64,000 nt of DNA from an uncultured Bacteroidales bacterium (GTDB lineage Bacteria; Bacteroidota; Bacteroidia; Bacteroidales; UBA932), in assembly GCA_900316795.1 (NCBI GenBank), contig ONEF01000005.1:109483-173482 (forward strand), read 5' to 3'. The number at the start of each line of letters is the position of its first letter. Within the stretch, counting starts at the first letter, position 1. Made by a program: the position numbers and the translations under genes. Of the stretch, positions 50,515 to 58,111 are shown piece by piece. The notes beneath the pieces were generated by a model. The model was not told where the DNA came from, searched no databases, and saw nothing but the letters and a program-made list of their open reading frames with translations.

Positions 50515-53500
50515 TTGGAAACCAGAAGGATAACACGGAGAGAGATTCTGGCGCGCATGAGGGACAGGATTCTTGTCCTTGATGGTGCTATGGGTACCAT
50601 GATCCAGATGCTTCATCTTGACAATCCTTCTGCCGGCAAAGGTGTTGGCGGTAATCTGGACATGCTGAATCTTGTCAATCCGGAGGGGATTGCAAATATC
50701 CATAAATCTTACATTGAAGCCGGAGCGGAGATTATTGCAACCAACACTTTCAGCGGTACTTCTGTTTCCCAACACGAATATGGATGTGAAGACAAGGTCC
50801 GTCAGATTAACTTTCAGGGTGCACGGATTGCAAGAATGGTTGCTGAGGAGAAGGGCCTGAGTTTCCTCAGCGATGCGGACTCTTCAGGGAGTGTGGCTTC
50901 TGCAAATGAGTCAGATGGGAAAGAGAGTCCTGCAGGAGTTGCCTCTGCAAATGATTCCGATGGGAAAGAGAGTCTTGCAGGAGTTGCCTCTGCAAATGCT
51001 TTATGGAAAGAGGAGTGGGGACCTGCCCGCGCGATTGTGGCTGGCAGTATGGGCCCGACTGTAAAGTCTTTGTCTTTGTCTCCGGATGTGACCCGCCCTG
51101 ATTTCAGGAACATTTCCTTTGACGAGATGGCCGAGGCTTATATGGTTCAGGCTGAGGCTCTGATAGATGGAGGCGTGGATGTGCTGCTTGTGGAGAGCAT
51201 TTATGACGGCTTGAACGCAAAGGCGGCTCTTTATGCCATCCGCAAGGTGCTGAGGAAAAAGCGTCTGGAGCCTGTTGCCGGAGAAGGATTGGAGTCTGTT
51301 GCTGGAGGGGGATTGGATTTTGTTGCAGGTGAAGGACTGGATTCAGAGAGAATGGATGATGCGGTGCCTGGCTCGGAATCGGAATGGGATATTCCGGTTA
51401 TGGTTTCCGCCACTATCAACGACAAGTATGGCCGTATTCTTACCGGGCAGCATGTGCGTTCTCTGTTTACGGCTTTGCGGGGATATAACCCGTTGAGCTT
51501 CGGACTGAACTGTTCGTTCGGGGCAAAGGACATGGAAGACTGCATTCGTGAGATTTCCGGGTTTGCCGCATCTTGTGCGGTAAGCGTATATCCCAATGCC
51601 GGGCTTCCTGATGAGATGGGAAGGTATGCGGAAACTCCACGGTACACGGCTTCTTGTATCAGGGAAATTGCTTCAGAGTCTGCAATCAACATAGCGGGAG
51701 GATGTTGCGGTACCACACCAGAACATATAAAAGCCATCGCTGAGGCATTGAAAGACTGTGCTCCAAGGAATATCGGGGAGCATGTAGTCCAGGATATTGA
51801 CGACTTGAACGTGAGCGGGCTCGAGAATCTTCTGATAAACCGGGCTAAGAACAATTTCACCAATATCGGCGAGAGGACAAATGTAGCCGGCAGCGCCAAG
51901 TTCGCTTCTCTGATGAGGGAGAAGGACTTTGCGTCTGCATCCCTGATAGCCCTCAAGCAGATAGAAGACGGCGCCACCATCATAGACATCAATACGGACG
52001 AGCCTATGAGCAATGGTACTGAGTTGATGGAGAGCTTCTTGCGTTATCTGTCATCGGAGCCGGCCATTGCCCGTGTTCCGTTCATGATTGATTCTTCTGA
52101 CTGGAACACCATTCTTGCAGGAGTCAAGAATTCTCCAGGCCGTCCTATAGTAAATTCCATCAGTCTCAAGGACGGGGAGGAAGAATTTGTCAGAAGAGCA
52201 ACTGAGCTGTTTGATCTGGGAGCTTCCGTCATAGTGATGGCGTTTGACGAGGAGGGCCAGGCTACCACATTCCAAAGGAAGACAGATATTTGCAGCCGCG
52301 CCTATAAACTGCTTGCAGACATAGGTTTTGCTCCTTCTGACATTATCTTTGACTGCAACATTCTGACAGTTGCAACAGGGATGAAAGAGCACGACAGCTA
52401 TGCTGCGGATTTCATAGAGGCCGTCAGATGGATAAAGAAAAACCTTCCAGGAGTAAAGACTTCCGGGGGCGTGTCAAATCTTTCCTTTGCTTTCCGCGGA
52501 AACAATTCCGTAAGGCGGGCGATGCACTCCGTTTTCCTCTATCATGCGATTTCCGCAGGCCTGGATATGGCAATCGTAAATCCGTCCATGACCGATCTTT
52601 ACGATAGTCTGGACCCCGTGCTGAGAGTCTGCTCTGAGGCTGTTGTTCTCAACGATTTCTCTTTGTTGGAAAAAGTTTCTTCTCAGGAGCTATCTCCTTC
52701 TCCATATTCACAAGCATTTTTCTCAGCGATGAGCTCTGTGCAAGGTGCAGGCTCTTGTGCCTGTGCATCTGATACTTCAGTATCAGGAGCCGGATCTGCC
52801 GCCAGTGTTTCTCCTGCGGTGGAGGTTCTTGCTTCTATAGCTGATGAAGTCAGGAAGCGGGAGGAAATGCTGAAACGGGCACGTGAGGAAGGGAAGGCGG
52901 CTGACAGTGTGGATATCGGACTTAGCGGTGGAACCGGCGTAGCTGAGTTTGTGGATAATGCTTCTGTATCAGAACGCCTGTCCAGTGCTGTGGTCAAGGG
53001 AAACTCGCAGGCTCTAAGCCCTTTGCTGAAGACCCTTATGGAGACGATGAAGCCGGTGGAGATTATAGAAGGTCCGCTTATGGCTGGTCTGGAGAGGGTC
53101 GGAGAAGCTTTTGGGCAGGGCAAGATGTTCCTTCCCCAGGTAGTCAAGAGTGCAAGGGTTATGAAGGAGGCAGTGGACATCCTACAGCCTTATATCCAGA
53201 ATAAAAGTCTGGGGCATTGCAGATGCGGGGCCTGCAGTCCGAAGAAGCCGGTCGTGATTCTGGCGACAGCCAAGGGAGACATACACGATATCGGCAAGAA
53301 TATCGTTTCTATTGTCCTGTCCTGCAACGGGATGGAAGTAGTGGATCTGGGAGTGGCGACAGACAACCGTACCATAGTGGAGGAAGCTATACAGCGGAGG
53401 GCTTCCTTGATAGGGGTCAGCGGTCTGATAACCCCGTCGCTGAGATATATGGAGGAACTTGCCGCTTTGCTTGAAGATAACAGGGAGCGTATGCTCAGAG

Positions 53501-54663
53501 AGTTGGGATACCTGATTCCTTTAGCTGTCGGAGGGGCTGCTACTTCTTCCGTGCATACAGCGGTGAGGATTGCTCCATTGTACAGCGGGTTGACTTTGTT
53601 TGGTGGAGATGCGTCAAACGCTTCCGTTGCATATGGGAGAATAATTGCTGATGAAGATTCAGCTCTTCCTGTAGTAAGACAGGAGAACGATTTTCCTCGC
53701 GGAGGTTATGCAGAACTTATAAGACGTGCCCAAGCGGAAATACGCAGGCAGTATAACAGCCGTGACAGACATTACATTCCTTTGGCCAAGGCGAGAGAGC
53801 TTGCTCCAAAGTTCAGCCTTGAATCTTTTTCCCTCCCGGACAATCTCTGGAACTTGAATCTCTGCGCGGACAGGTTGGACCTGGCTCCCCTGGCTGAAAA
53901 AATCAACTGGACTTCACTGCTGAACTTCTGGGGGTTCAGGGGAAAGTTCCCGGCAGTTGTCTATGAAAATCCGCAGGCGGAGACTTTGTATCAGGAGGCA
54001 CTGGATACACTCTCTGAAATGATATCTTCTTCTTCAGTCAAGGCGGGTGTATGCCTGGCGTTCTACGATGCGGTTTCTGTTGTTGATGAGGATGGGGACG
54101 ACGCCATTGACCTGTATGAAAACCTGGCGGAAGATTCTCAGTGGCAGCTTGTGAGAGTTCCTCTTGAAAGCCGCGAGGTTGTAGCCGCCTTCAAGGTTCC
54201 GAGGCAGTGCCTGGAGAATTCAGAACACCTTTCGCTCTCAGATTTCGTGTGCAGGAAAGAACTTGTGAAAGACGGCAAAGTCCCGGGCCGTGTGGGAGTT
54301 TTTGTTGCAAGGGTAGAGGACTCGCTGTCCGCTTCTTTGGACCACAAGAGTTTTGAATATCTTCTCAGGTACAGCATCTGCGCCCGTTTGACCCAGGCCC
54401 TTGCCGAATGGATGCAGGAAACTTCCTTGCAAGGAGTCTTTGGACAGATGCATGACGGCCTTGACTGTCAGCTGAAAGTCATACGTCCGGCTTTCGGCTA
54501 TCCGGTTTGCCCGGACCACTCTCACAAGCGCGTGGCCATAAAGATTCTGGATGCTGAAAAGGAACTGGGAGTGCATCTTACACAAACAGATGCCATTGTT
54601 CCTGTTACTTCTGTATGCGGCCTTCTGATTTGCCACCCGGAGGCCAAGTTGTTTGATATATGA
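50515..54663 (+). CDS. metH: Cobalamin-dependent methionine synthase
   Basis: 1382 residues, about 150 more than usual. The start is taken at TTG 50515, which gives the normal distance to RILVLDGAMGT (ATG 50557 is the alternative). Domains: homocysteine-binding with zinc Cys pair GGCCGTTP (about 397), pteroate-binding (NIGERTNVAGS, about 450), cobalamin-binding cap and DIHDIGKN with the axial His (about 924), and the SAM-activation domain (about 1050-1380). The extra length comes from in-frame repeats: a 15-residue unit GVASAN(E/D)SDGKES(P/L)A at about 126-162, an 8-residue unit L(E/D)xVAG(E/G)G at about 252-277, and an Ala/Ser-rich insert near 755. Catalytic motifs are intact. No B12 riboswitch is seen upstream. 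Confidence 0.96.
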   Translation: METRRITRREILARMRDRILVLDGAMGTMIQMLHLDNPSAGKGVGGNLDMLNLVNPEGIANIHKSYIEAGAEIIATNTFSGTSVSQHEYGCEDKVRQINFQGARIARMVAEEKGLSFLSDADSSGSVASANESDGKESPAGVASANDSDGKESLAGVASANALWKEEWGPARAIVAGSMGPTVKSLSLSPDVTRPDFRNISFDEMAEAYMVQAEALIDGGVDVLLVESIYDGLNAKAALYAIRKVLRKKRLEPVAGEGLESVAGGGLDFVAGEGLDSERMDDAVPGSESEWDIPVMVSATINDKYGRILTGQHVRSLFTALRGYNPLSFGLNCSFGAKDMEDCIREISGFAASCAVSVYPNAGLPDEMGRYAETPRYTASCIREIASESAINIAGGCCGTTPEHIKAIAEALKDCAPRNIGEHVVQDIDDLNVSGLENLLINRAKNNFTNIGERTNVAGSAKFASLMREKDFASASLIALKQIEDGATIIDINTDEPMSNGTELMESFLRYLSSEPAIARVPFMIDSSDWNTILAGVKNSPGRPIVNSISLKDGEEEFVRRATELFDLGASVIVMAFDEEGQATTFQRKTDICSRAYKLLADIGFAPSDIIFDCNILTVATGMKEHDSYAADFIEAVRWIKKNLPGVKTSGGVSNLSFAFRGNNSVRRAMHSVFLYHAISAGLDMAIVNPSMTDLYDSLDPVLRVCSEAVVLNDFSLLEKVSSQELSPSPYSQAFFSAMSSVQGAGSCACASDTSVSGAGSAASVSPAVEVLASIADEVRKREEMLKRAREEGKAADSVDIGLSGGTGVAEFVDNASVSERLSSAVVKGNSQALSPLLKTLMETMKPVEIIEGPLMAGLERVGEAFGQGKMFLPQVVKSARVMKEAVDILQPYIQNKSLGHCRCGACSPKKPVVILATAKGDIHDIGKNIVSIVLSCNGMEVVDLGVATDNRTIVEEAIQRRASLIGVSGLITPSLRYMEELAALLEDNRERMLRELGYLIPLAVGGAATSSVHTAVRIAPLYSGLTLFGGDASNASVAYGRIIADEDSALPVVRQENDFPRGGYAELIRRAQAEIRRQYNSRDRHYIPLAKARELAPKFSLESFSLPDNLWNLNLCADRLDLAPLAEKINWTSLLNFWGFRGKFPAVVYENPQAETLYQEALDTLSEMISSSSVKAGVCLAFYDAVSVVDEDGDDAIDLYENLAEDSQWQLVRVPLESREVVAAFKVPRQCLENSEHLSLSDFVCRKELVKDGKVPGRVGVFVARVEDSLSASLDHKSFEYLLRYSICARLTQALAEWMQETSLQGVFGQMHDGLDCQLKVIRPAFGYPVCPDHSHKRVAIKILDAEKELGVHLTQTDAIVPVTSVCGLLICHPEAKLFDI

Positions 54664-54673
54664 TGTTCCGGAT

Positions 54674-55657
54674 ATGAAAGTTTCAGAAATTCTCAAGGAA
54701 AGGAAAGGCCGTCCGTTTGCCTCCTTTGAAATCGTTCCTCCTCTCAAGGGCAGCGATGGTGCAAAGCTGGTTAACATGGTGCGCCCTCTGATGGAGTTCA
54801 GGCCGCCGGTTTTGAACTTTACCGCCCACACAGACGAGGTGGAGTTCGTACCCAACCAGGACGGTTCGTTCAAGAAAGTGGTTGTTTCAAAAAGGCCTGG
54901 CACTCTTGCCATAGTGTCTGTCCTGGCGCGTGAGTTCAGGGATGTGGAGATAGTTCCGCATGTAATATGCAGCGGCTCTTCCAAGGAAGAGAACGAGCGC
55001 CTGCTTCTGGACCTGCACTTCATAGGCATAAGAAACGTTATGGCTCTCAGGGGAGATGCCGGCAAGGGAGAAAAGTATTTCCGCCCTGCTGAAGGAGGAC
55101 ACAGCCACAGCAGCAGCCTGGTGGCTCAGATAAAGGATATGAATGCCGGATTGTATCTGGACAAGAACATGAAGGACCCCGTTCCGACAGATTTCTGCAT
55201 AGGCGTGGGAGCCTATCCTGAAAAGCATATAGAGGCCCCCAATCTTGAAACCGATATAGCCATGCTCAAAAAGAAGGTGGACGCAGGAGCGGACTACATA
55301 ATAACCCAGATGTTCTTTGACAATACAAAGTTCTTCAGTTTCAGGGAAAAATGCAGGAATGCAGGTATCGTCATCCCGATAATCCCGGGAATAAAGCCGG
55401 TGTCAACCATCCGTCAGATACAGACCTTGCCGCAGGCCTTCAATCTGGATTTGCCGCAGGCCTTTACGTCCGAGATAGCTTTTATCAGGAAAAACAGTTC
55501 TTCAGATGCGGACTTTGAAACCAAATTGTATTCTTTCGGCATAGAGTGGAGCGTGAACCAGTGCAAGGAACTTGTGAAAAGCGGCGTTCCGGCCATCCAT
55601 TTCTACACGATGGGCAAGGCCGAGAATATCCGCAGCATAGTTTCTCAGGTGTTCTGA
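54674..55657 (+). CDS. metF: 5,10-methylenetetrahydrofolate reductase
   Basis: A 327-residue FAD enzyme of the MetF/MTHFR family that supplies 5-methyl-THF to MetH. ASFEIVPPLKG near the N-terminus, MALRGDAGKGE (about 120-130), ADYIITQMFFDN (about 205) and IPGIKPVSTIRQ (about 240) are family motifs. The ATG at 54674 is chosen, which lies 10 bases after the metH stop. metH and metF form the methylation half of methionine synthesis in one operon. It is slightly longer than the E. coli enzyme, by a C-terminal extension. Confidence 0.95.
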   Translation: MKVSEILKERKGRPFASFEIVPPLKGSDGAKLVNMVRPLMEFRPPVLNFTAHTDEVEFVPNQDGSFKKVVVSKRPGTLAIVSVLAREFRDVEIVPHVICSGSSKEENERLLLDLHFIGIRNVMALRGDAGKGEKYFRPAEGGHSHSSSLVAQIKDMNAGLYLDKNMKDPVPTDFCIGVGAYPEKHIEAPNLETDIAMLKKKVDAGADYIITQMFFDNTKFFSFREKCRNAGIVIPIIPGIKPVSTIRQIQTLPQAFNLDLPQAFTSEIAFIRKNSSSDADFETKLYSFGIEWSVNQCKELVKSGVPAIHFYTMGKAENIRSIVSQVF

Positions 55658-55693
55658 AATGTCTGCTGCCTGTTAACCAAAACGGATTCTTGC

Positions 55694-55701
55694 TATATTT
55701 G
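55694..55701 (+). promoter_or_regulatory. Promoter -7 element of the DUF308 gene
   Basis: TATATTTG, an exact TAnnTTTG match, 74 bases before the ATG at 55776. Confidence 0.55.
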
Positions 55702-55711
55702 CTGAAAGAAC

Positions 55712-55742
55712 CTCAGCGATCCTAGGAAATAATGTCGCTGAG
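55712..55742. repeat. Inverted pair of CTCAGCGA motifs in the leader
   Basis: CTCAGCGA (55712-55719) and TCGCTGAG (55735-55742), perfect and 15 bases apart, starting just after the expected transcription start of the DUF308 gene. It would fold into an 8-bp hairpin at the 5' end of the mRNA, or bind a protein as an operator. Confidence 0.65.
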
Positions 55743-55775
55743 AACAAACAGTGAAATTGTTAATAGTAAAGATAT

Positions 55776-56513
55776 ATGTTAAAGAGTATTTTAAGAGGAC
55801 TTCTTGTATTCCTCGTCGGTCTTTGTCTTGTCGTCTGGTCTAACCAGGCCGGTGTGGTTCTTCTTAAAGCCTTGGGAATTTTCATGATTCTCTCAGCCGT
55901 AGTAACTGTGGTTTACGGTTTGGCCACAAACTCCTTCCAGGATTTCAAGGGTATGAGTATCATTACAATAGCAAGTGCGCTTTTGTTTACGATTGTGGGA
56001 TTGATGCTGCTTTTGAAGACAGATTTCTTCATGCAGTTCATCGGGTTTGTCCTCGGTTTCCTTCTGGCACTTTACGGTCTGCTTCAGCTTATTCTTGCCG
56101 TCCGTTCTTCAAAGGGCATCAGGGAGAGGTTCTGGTTCTTCCTGGTTCCTTGCCTGATATTTGTTGTGGGAATAGTTTTCTGCTTCTACCCTAAGGAAAA
56201 CATTTCCGTTTTGTGTATCATTTTCGGAATCTGCCTGATGCTTTTAGGTCTGTCGGAGATGTTCATGGCTTACAAGGTTCATCAGCTGGCCAAGAGACTC
56301 CGTGCCGCAGCGCAGCAGGAGGCTGAGCAGATGAGGCAGAACCAGCAGACGATTGTTGTTGAACCAATCGAACCAGACCAGGAGCCGGCCCAGACAGATT
56401 TTGACGACGAGCCTGTGCAGGCAGAACCGTCAGAGCAAGTCTTCGAAGAGAACTCTGATGAGGAAATCGCTGAGGAAGAAGACGGAAGCGGCTTTGGCTC
56501 TTCAGAAGAATAG
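55776..56513 (+). CDS. DUF308/HdeD-like membrane protein
   Basis: A 245-residue protein with six hydrophobic segments between about residues 5 and 165 in the HdeD/DUF308 pattern of helix pairs. A cytoplasmic tail follows, first basic and helical (HQLAKRLRAAAQQEAEQ), then strongly acidic with repeated Glu/Asp (about 195-245). HdeD proteins are linked to acid resistance in enterics, with no established activity. The acidic tail is unusual for the family. Monocistronic, with its own promoter and an inverted CTCAGCGA pair in the leader. Confidence 0.82.
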   Translation: MLKSILRGLLVFLVGLCLVVWSNQAGVVLLKALGIFMILSAVVTVVYGLATNSFQDFKGMSIITIASALLFTIVGLMLLLKTDFFMQFIGFVLGFLLALYGLLQLILAVRSSKGIRERFWFFLVPCLIFVVGIVFCFYPKENISVLCIIFGICLMLLGLSEMFMAYKVHQLAKRLRAAAQQEAEQMRQNQQTIVVEPIEPDQEPAQTDFDDEPVQAEPSEQVFEENSDEEIAEEEDGSGFGSSEE

Positions 56514-56520
56514 CACAGCG

Positions 56521-57069
56521 TCAGTATATTGCAAGGCCTATCAGACCTCCTGCCAGAATCACCCAGATAGGGCTTATTTTCAAGAATTTGCAGCTTACAA
56601 ATGCTCCGGCCAGAAGAAGCCAGCTGCTCCAGTGGAAGAAGTTCTGCGGAGTAACGAGGATTCCGGCCGCCGCTGCTATCATTCCTATTATAAGTGGCCT
56701 TATGTCTTTCATCAGCGATGCAAACAGGTTGCTTTTCCTTACCTTCTGGTAGAGCCAGCAGATAGATAGCACGATTACGAAAGACGGCAGTACCACGGCC
56801 AATGAAGCAAGTGCCGAACCTCCTATGCAGGCCCATTCGCTGTAACCCAGGTTATGAGTTACGGTATAACCCATATAAGTTGCGGTGTTTATTCCAACAG
56901 GCCCCGGTGTTGCCTGGGAAATGGCAACTATGTCCGTGAACTGTTCGGCCGTTATCCATGCGTGTTCAGTCACAACCTTGCTCTGGATGAGAGACAGCAT
57001 GGCATATCCGCCTCCAAAGGAGAATATTCCAATAACGAAAAATGTCCAGAACAGTTCCAGGAATATCAT
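56521..57069 (-). CDS. Chromate transporter, second half-size subunit
   Basis: A 182-residue membrane protein with one CHR domain: the SFGGGYAMLSLIQ motif (about 17-29), EQFTDIVAISQATPGPVGINTATYMGY (about 42-68) and further helices. It overlaps the upstream subunit by ATGA, so the two halves are made together, as in other short-chain CHR pairs that assemble as antiparallel heterodimers. The family exports chromate or related oxyanions, and the physiological substrate in a gut anaerobe may differ. It ends 5 bases from the converging DUF308 gene. Confidence 0.92.
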   Translation of the reverse strand: MIFLELFWTFFVIGIFSFGGGYAMLSLIQSKVVTEHAWITAEQFTDIVAISQATPGPVGINTATYMGYTVTHNLGYSEWACIGGSALASLAVVLPSFVIVLSICWLYQKVRKSNLFASLMKDIRPLIIGMIAAAAGILVTPQNFFHWSSWLLLAGAFVSCKFLKISPIWVILAGGLIGLAIY

Positions 57070-57710
57070 ACGCCATCCTCCTTTTCTGAATTTTTCTTAC
57101 CGTGCCATTTAACGTATCTTATGAAGAAAAAGCAAGTGAAGAACACCAGCAGTATGTACACAGGGGATATCTTCAGGAATATGATGGCAGCTGCTGTTCC
57201 AACTGCCAGCAGTGCCCTGAAGATGTTCAGATGTGATTTCTGGATCATATCCACCACCGGCACGGCAATCAGAGCCACAACCACAGGCCTAATGCCTTTA
57301 AATATCTTCTCCACATATATATTGTCGCGATAACCTGCAAAGAATATGGCAATTGCCAGGATTATAAGAAAAGACGGAAGGCAGGTGCCTATCGTGGCTG
57401 CTATGCTGCCCTTGTTGCCTCTTACCCGGTATCCGGCAAAGATGGAAATGTTCACGGCCAGCAGCCCCGGGGCGCTCTGTGCAATGGCAAGTATGTCATA
57501 GAACTCGTCAGATTCCAGCCAGTGGCGTTTCTGCACCACTTCCCGGTCTATCAGCGGAATCATGGCATAGCCCCCGCCCAGGGTGAACATTCCAACCTTG
57601 GTGAATGTGGTGGCCAGGCTCCAAAGAGACACCTTCCTCTCCTTTACTGGAGCGGTAGGTTCAGGATTATCCTTTACCAGATCCGTGTCTTTGAGTGGAA
57701 ACTTCTTCAT
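57066..57710 (-). CDS. Chromate transporter, first half-size subunit
   Basis: A 214-residue membrane protein from ATG 57710 (a longer frame adds 17 residues with no family support). It has one CHR domain with FTLGGGYAMIPLIDREVV (about 40-57) and DEFYDILAIAQSAPGLLAVNISIFAGY (about 66-92). The N-terminal ~25 residues are charged and cytoplasmic. Its stop overlaps the start of the second subunit. Together the two genes make a two-gene operon transcribed away from the tRNA cluster. Confidence 0.93.
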   Translation of the reverse strand: MKKFPLKDTDLVKDNPEPTAPVKERKVSLWSLATTFTKVGMFTLGGGYAMIPLIDREVVQKRHWLESDEFYDILAIAQSAPGLLAVNISIFAGYRVRGNKGSIAATIGTCLPSFLIILAIAIFFAGYRDNIYVEKIFKGIRPVVVALIAVPVVDMIQKSHLNIFRALLAVGTAAAIIFLKISPVYILLVFFTCFFFIRYVKWHGKKNSEKEDGV

Positions 57711-57754
57711 TGCAAGGCTCAAAAATACTCTTTTTAAAACTTTTGGAAAAAAAT

Positions 57755-57785
57755 TTTGCACAATTGGAAAAATCGTTTACCTTTG
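57755..57785 (+). promoter_or_regulatory. Promoter of the tRNA-Ile/tRNA-Ala operon
   Basis: TTTG at 57755-57758 and TACCTTTG at 57778-57785 with 19 bases between, an exact Bacteroidetes sigma-ABfr-type promoter. Confidence 0.85.
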
Positions 57786-57840
57786 CAACCCCATTGAGAC
57801 AGTGGGGTGTCAGTCAAACCTGACAATACTTGTTCATTAT

Positions 57841-57915
57841 AGGCTCGTAGCTCAGTTTGGTTAGAGCACCACACTGATAATGTGGGGGTCCGCGGTTCAA
57901 ATCCGCGCGGGCCTA
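57841..57915 (+). tRNA. tRNA-Ile (GAT)
   Basis: Acceptor AGGCTCG/CGGGCCT, anticodon stem CCACA/TGTGG with loop CTGATAA (anticodon GAT), T-stem CGCGG/CCGCG, discriminator A. CCA is not encoded. Directly followed by tRNA-Ala. Confidence 0.97.
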
Positions 57916-57921
57916 CAGATT

Positions 57922-57995
57922 GGGGGACTAGCTCAGTTGGCTAGAGCACCTGCTTTGCAAGCAGGGGGTCAAGGGTTCGACTCCCTTGTTCTCCA
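57922..57995 (+). tRNA. tRNA-Ala (TGC)
   Basis: Acceptor GGGGGAC/GTTCTCC (with G-T pairs), anticodon stem CCTGC/GCAGG with loop TTTGCAA (anticodon TGC), T-stem AAGGG/CCCTT. The Ile-Ala order is the one found in rRNA spacers, but no rRNA is present here. Confidence 0.97.
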
Positions 57996-58001
57996 CAAAA
58001 G

Positions 58002-58028
58002 GAAGACCTTAACGGGTCTTCTTTTTTT
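58002..58028 (+). terminator. Terminator of the tRNA operon
   Basis: GAAGACC (58002-58008) pairs with GGTCTTC (58015-58021), followed by seven T. Confidence 0.92.
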
Positions 58029-58082
58029 ATGCCCTATCGAACATTTTTATCCATTTTTAACGATATACTGAATAAAAATCGC

Positions 58083-58090
58083 TATTTTTG
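58083..58090 (+). promoter_or_regulatory. Promoter -7 element of the 58112 ATPase gene
   Basis: TATTTTTG, an exact TAnnTTTG match, 21 bases before the ATG. Confidence 0.6.
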
Positions 58091-58111
58091 TGCAGTACAA
58101 TAAAAATAGTG

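Noticed and set aside
50508..50560. B12 riboswitch upstream of metH
   Set aside because: Only 7 bases separate metH from the glycosyltransferase gene, and no cobalamin box is visible around it or upstream of the promoter at 49559.
57841..57995. Part of an rRNA operon
   Set aside because: No 16S or 23S sequence flanks the tRNA pair; a chromate transporter operon and an ATPase gene lie on either side.
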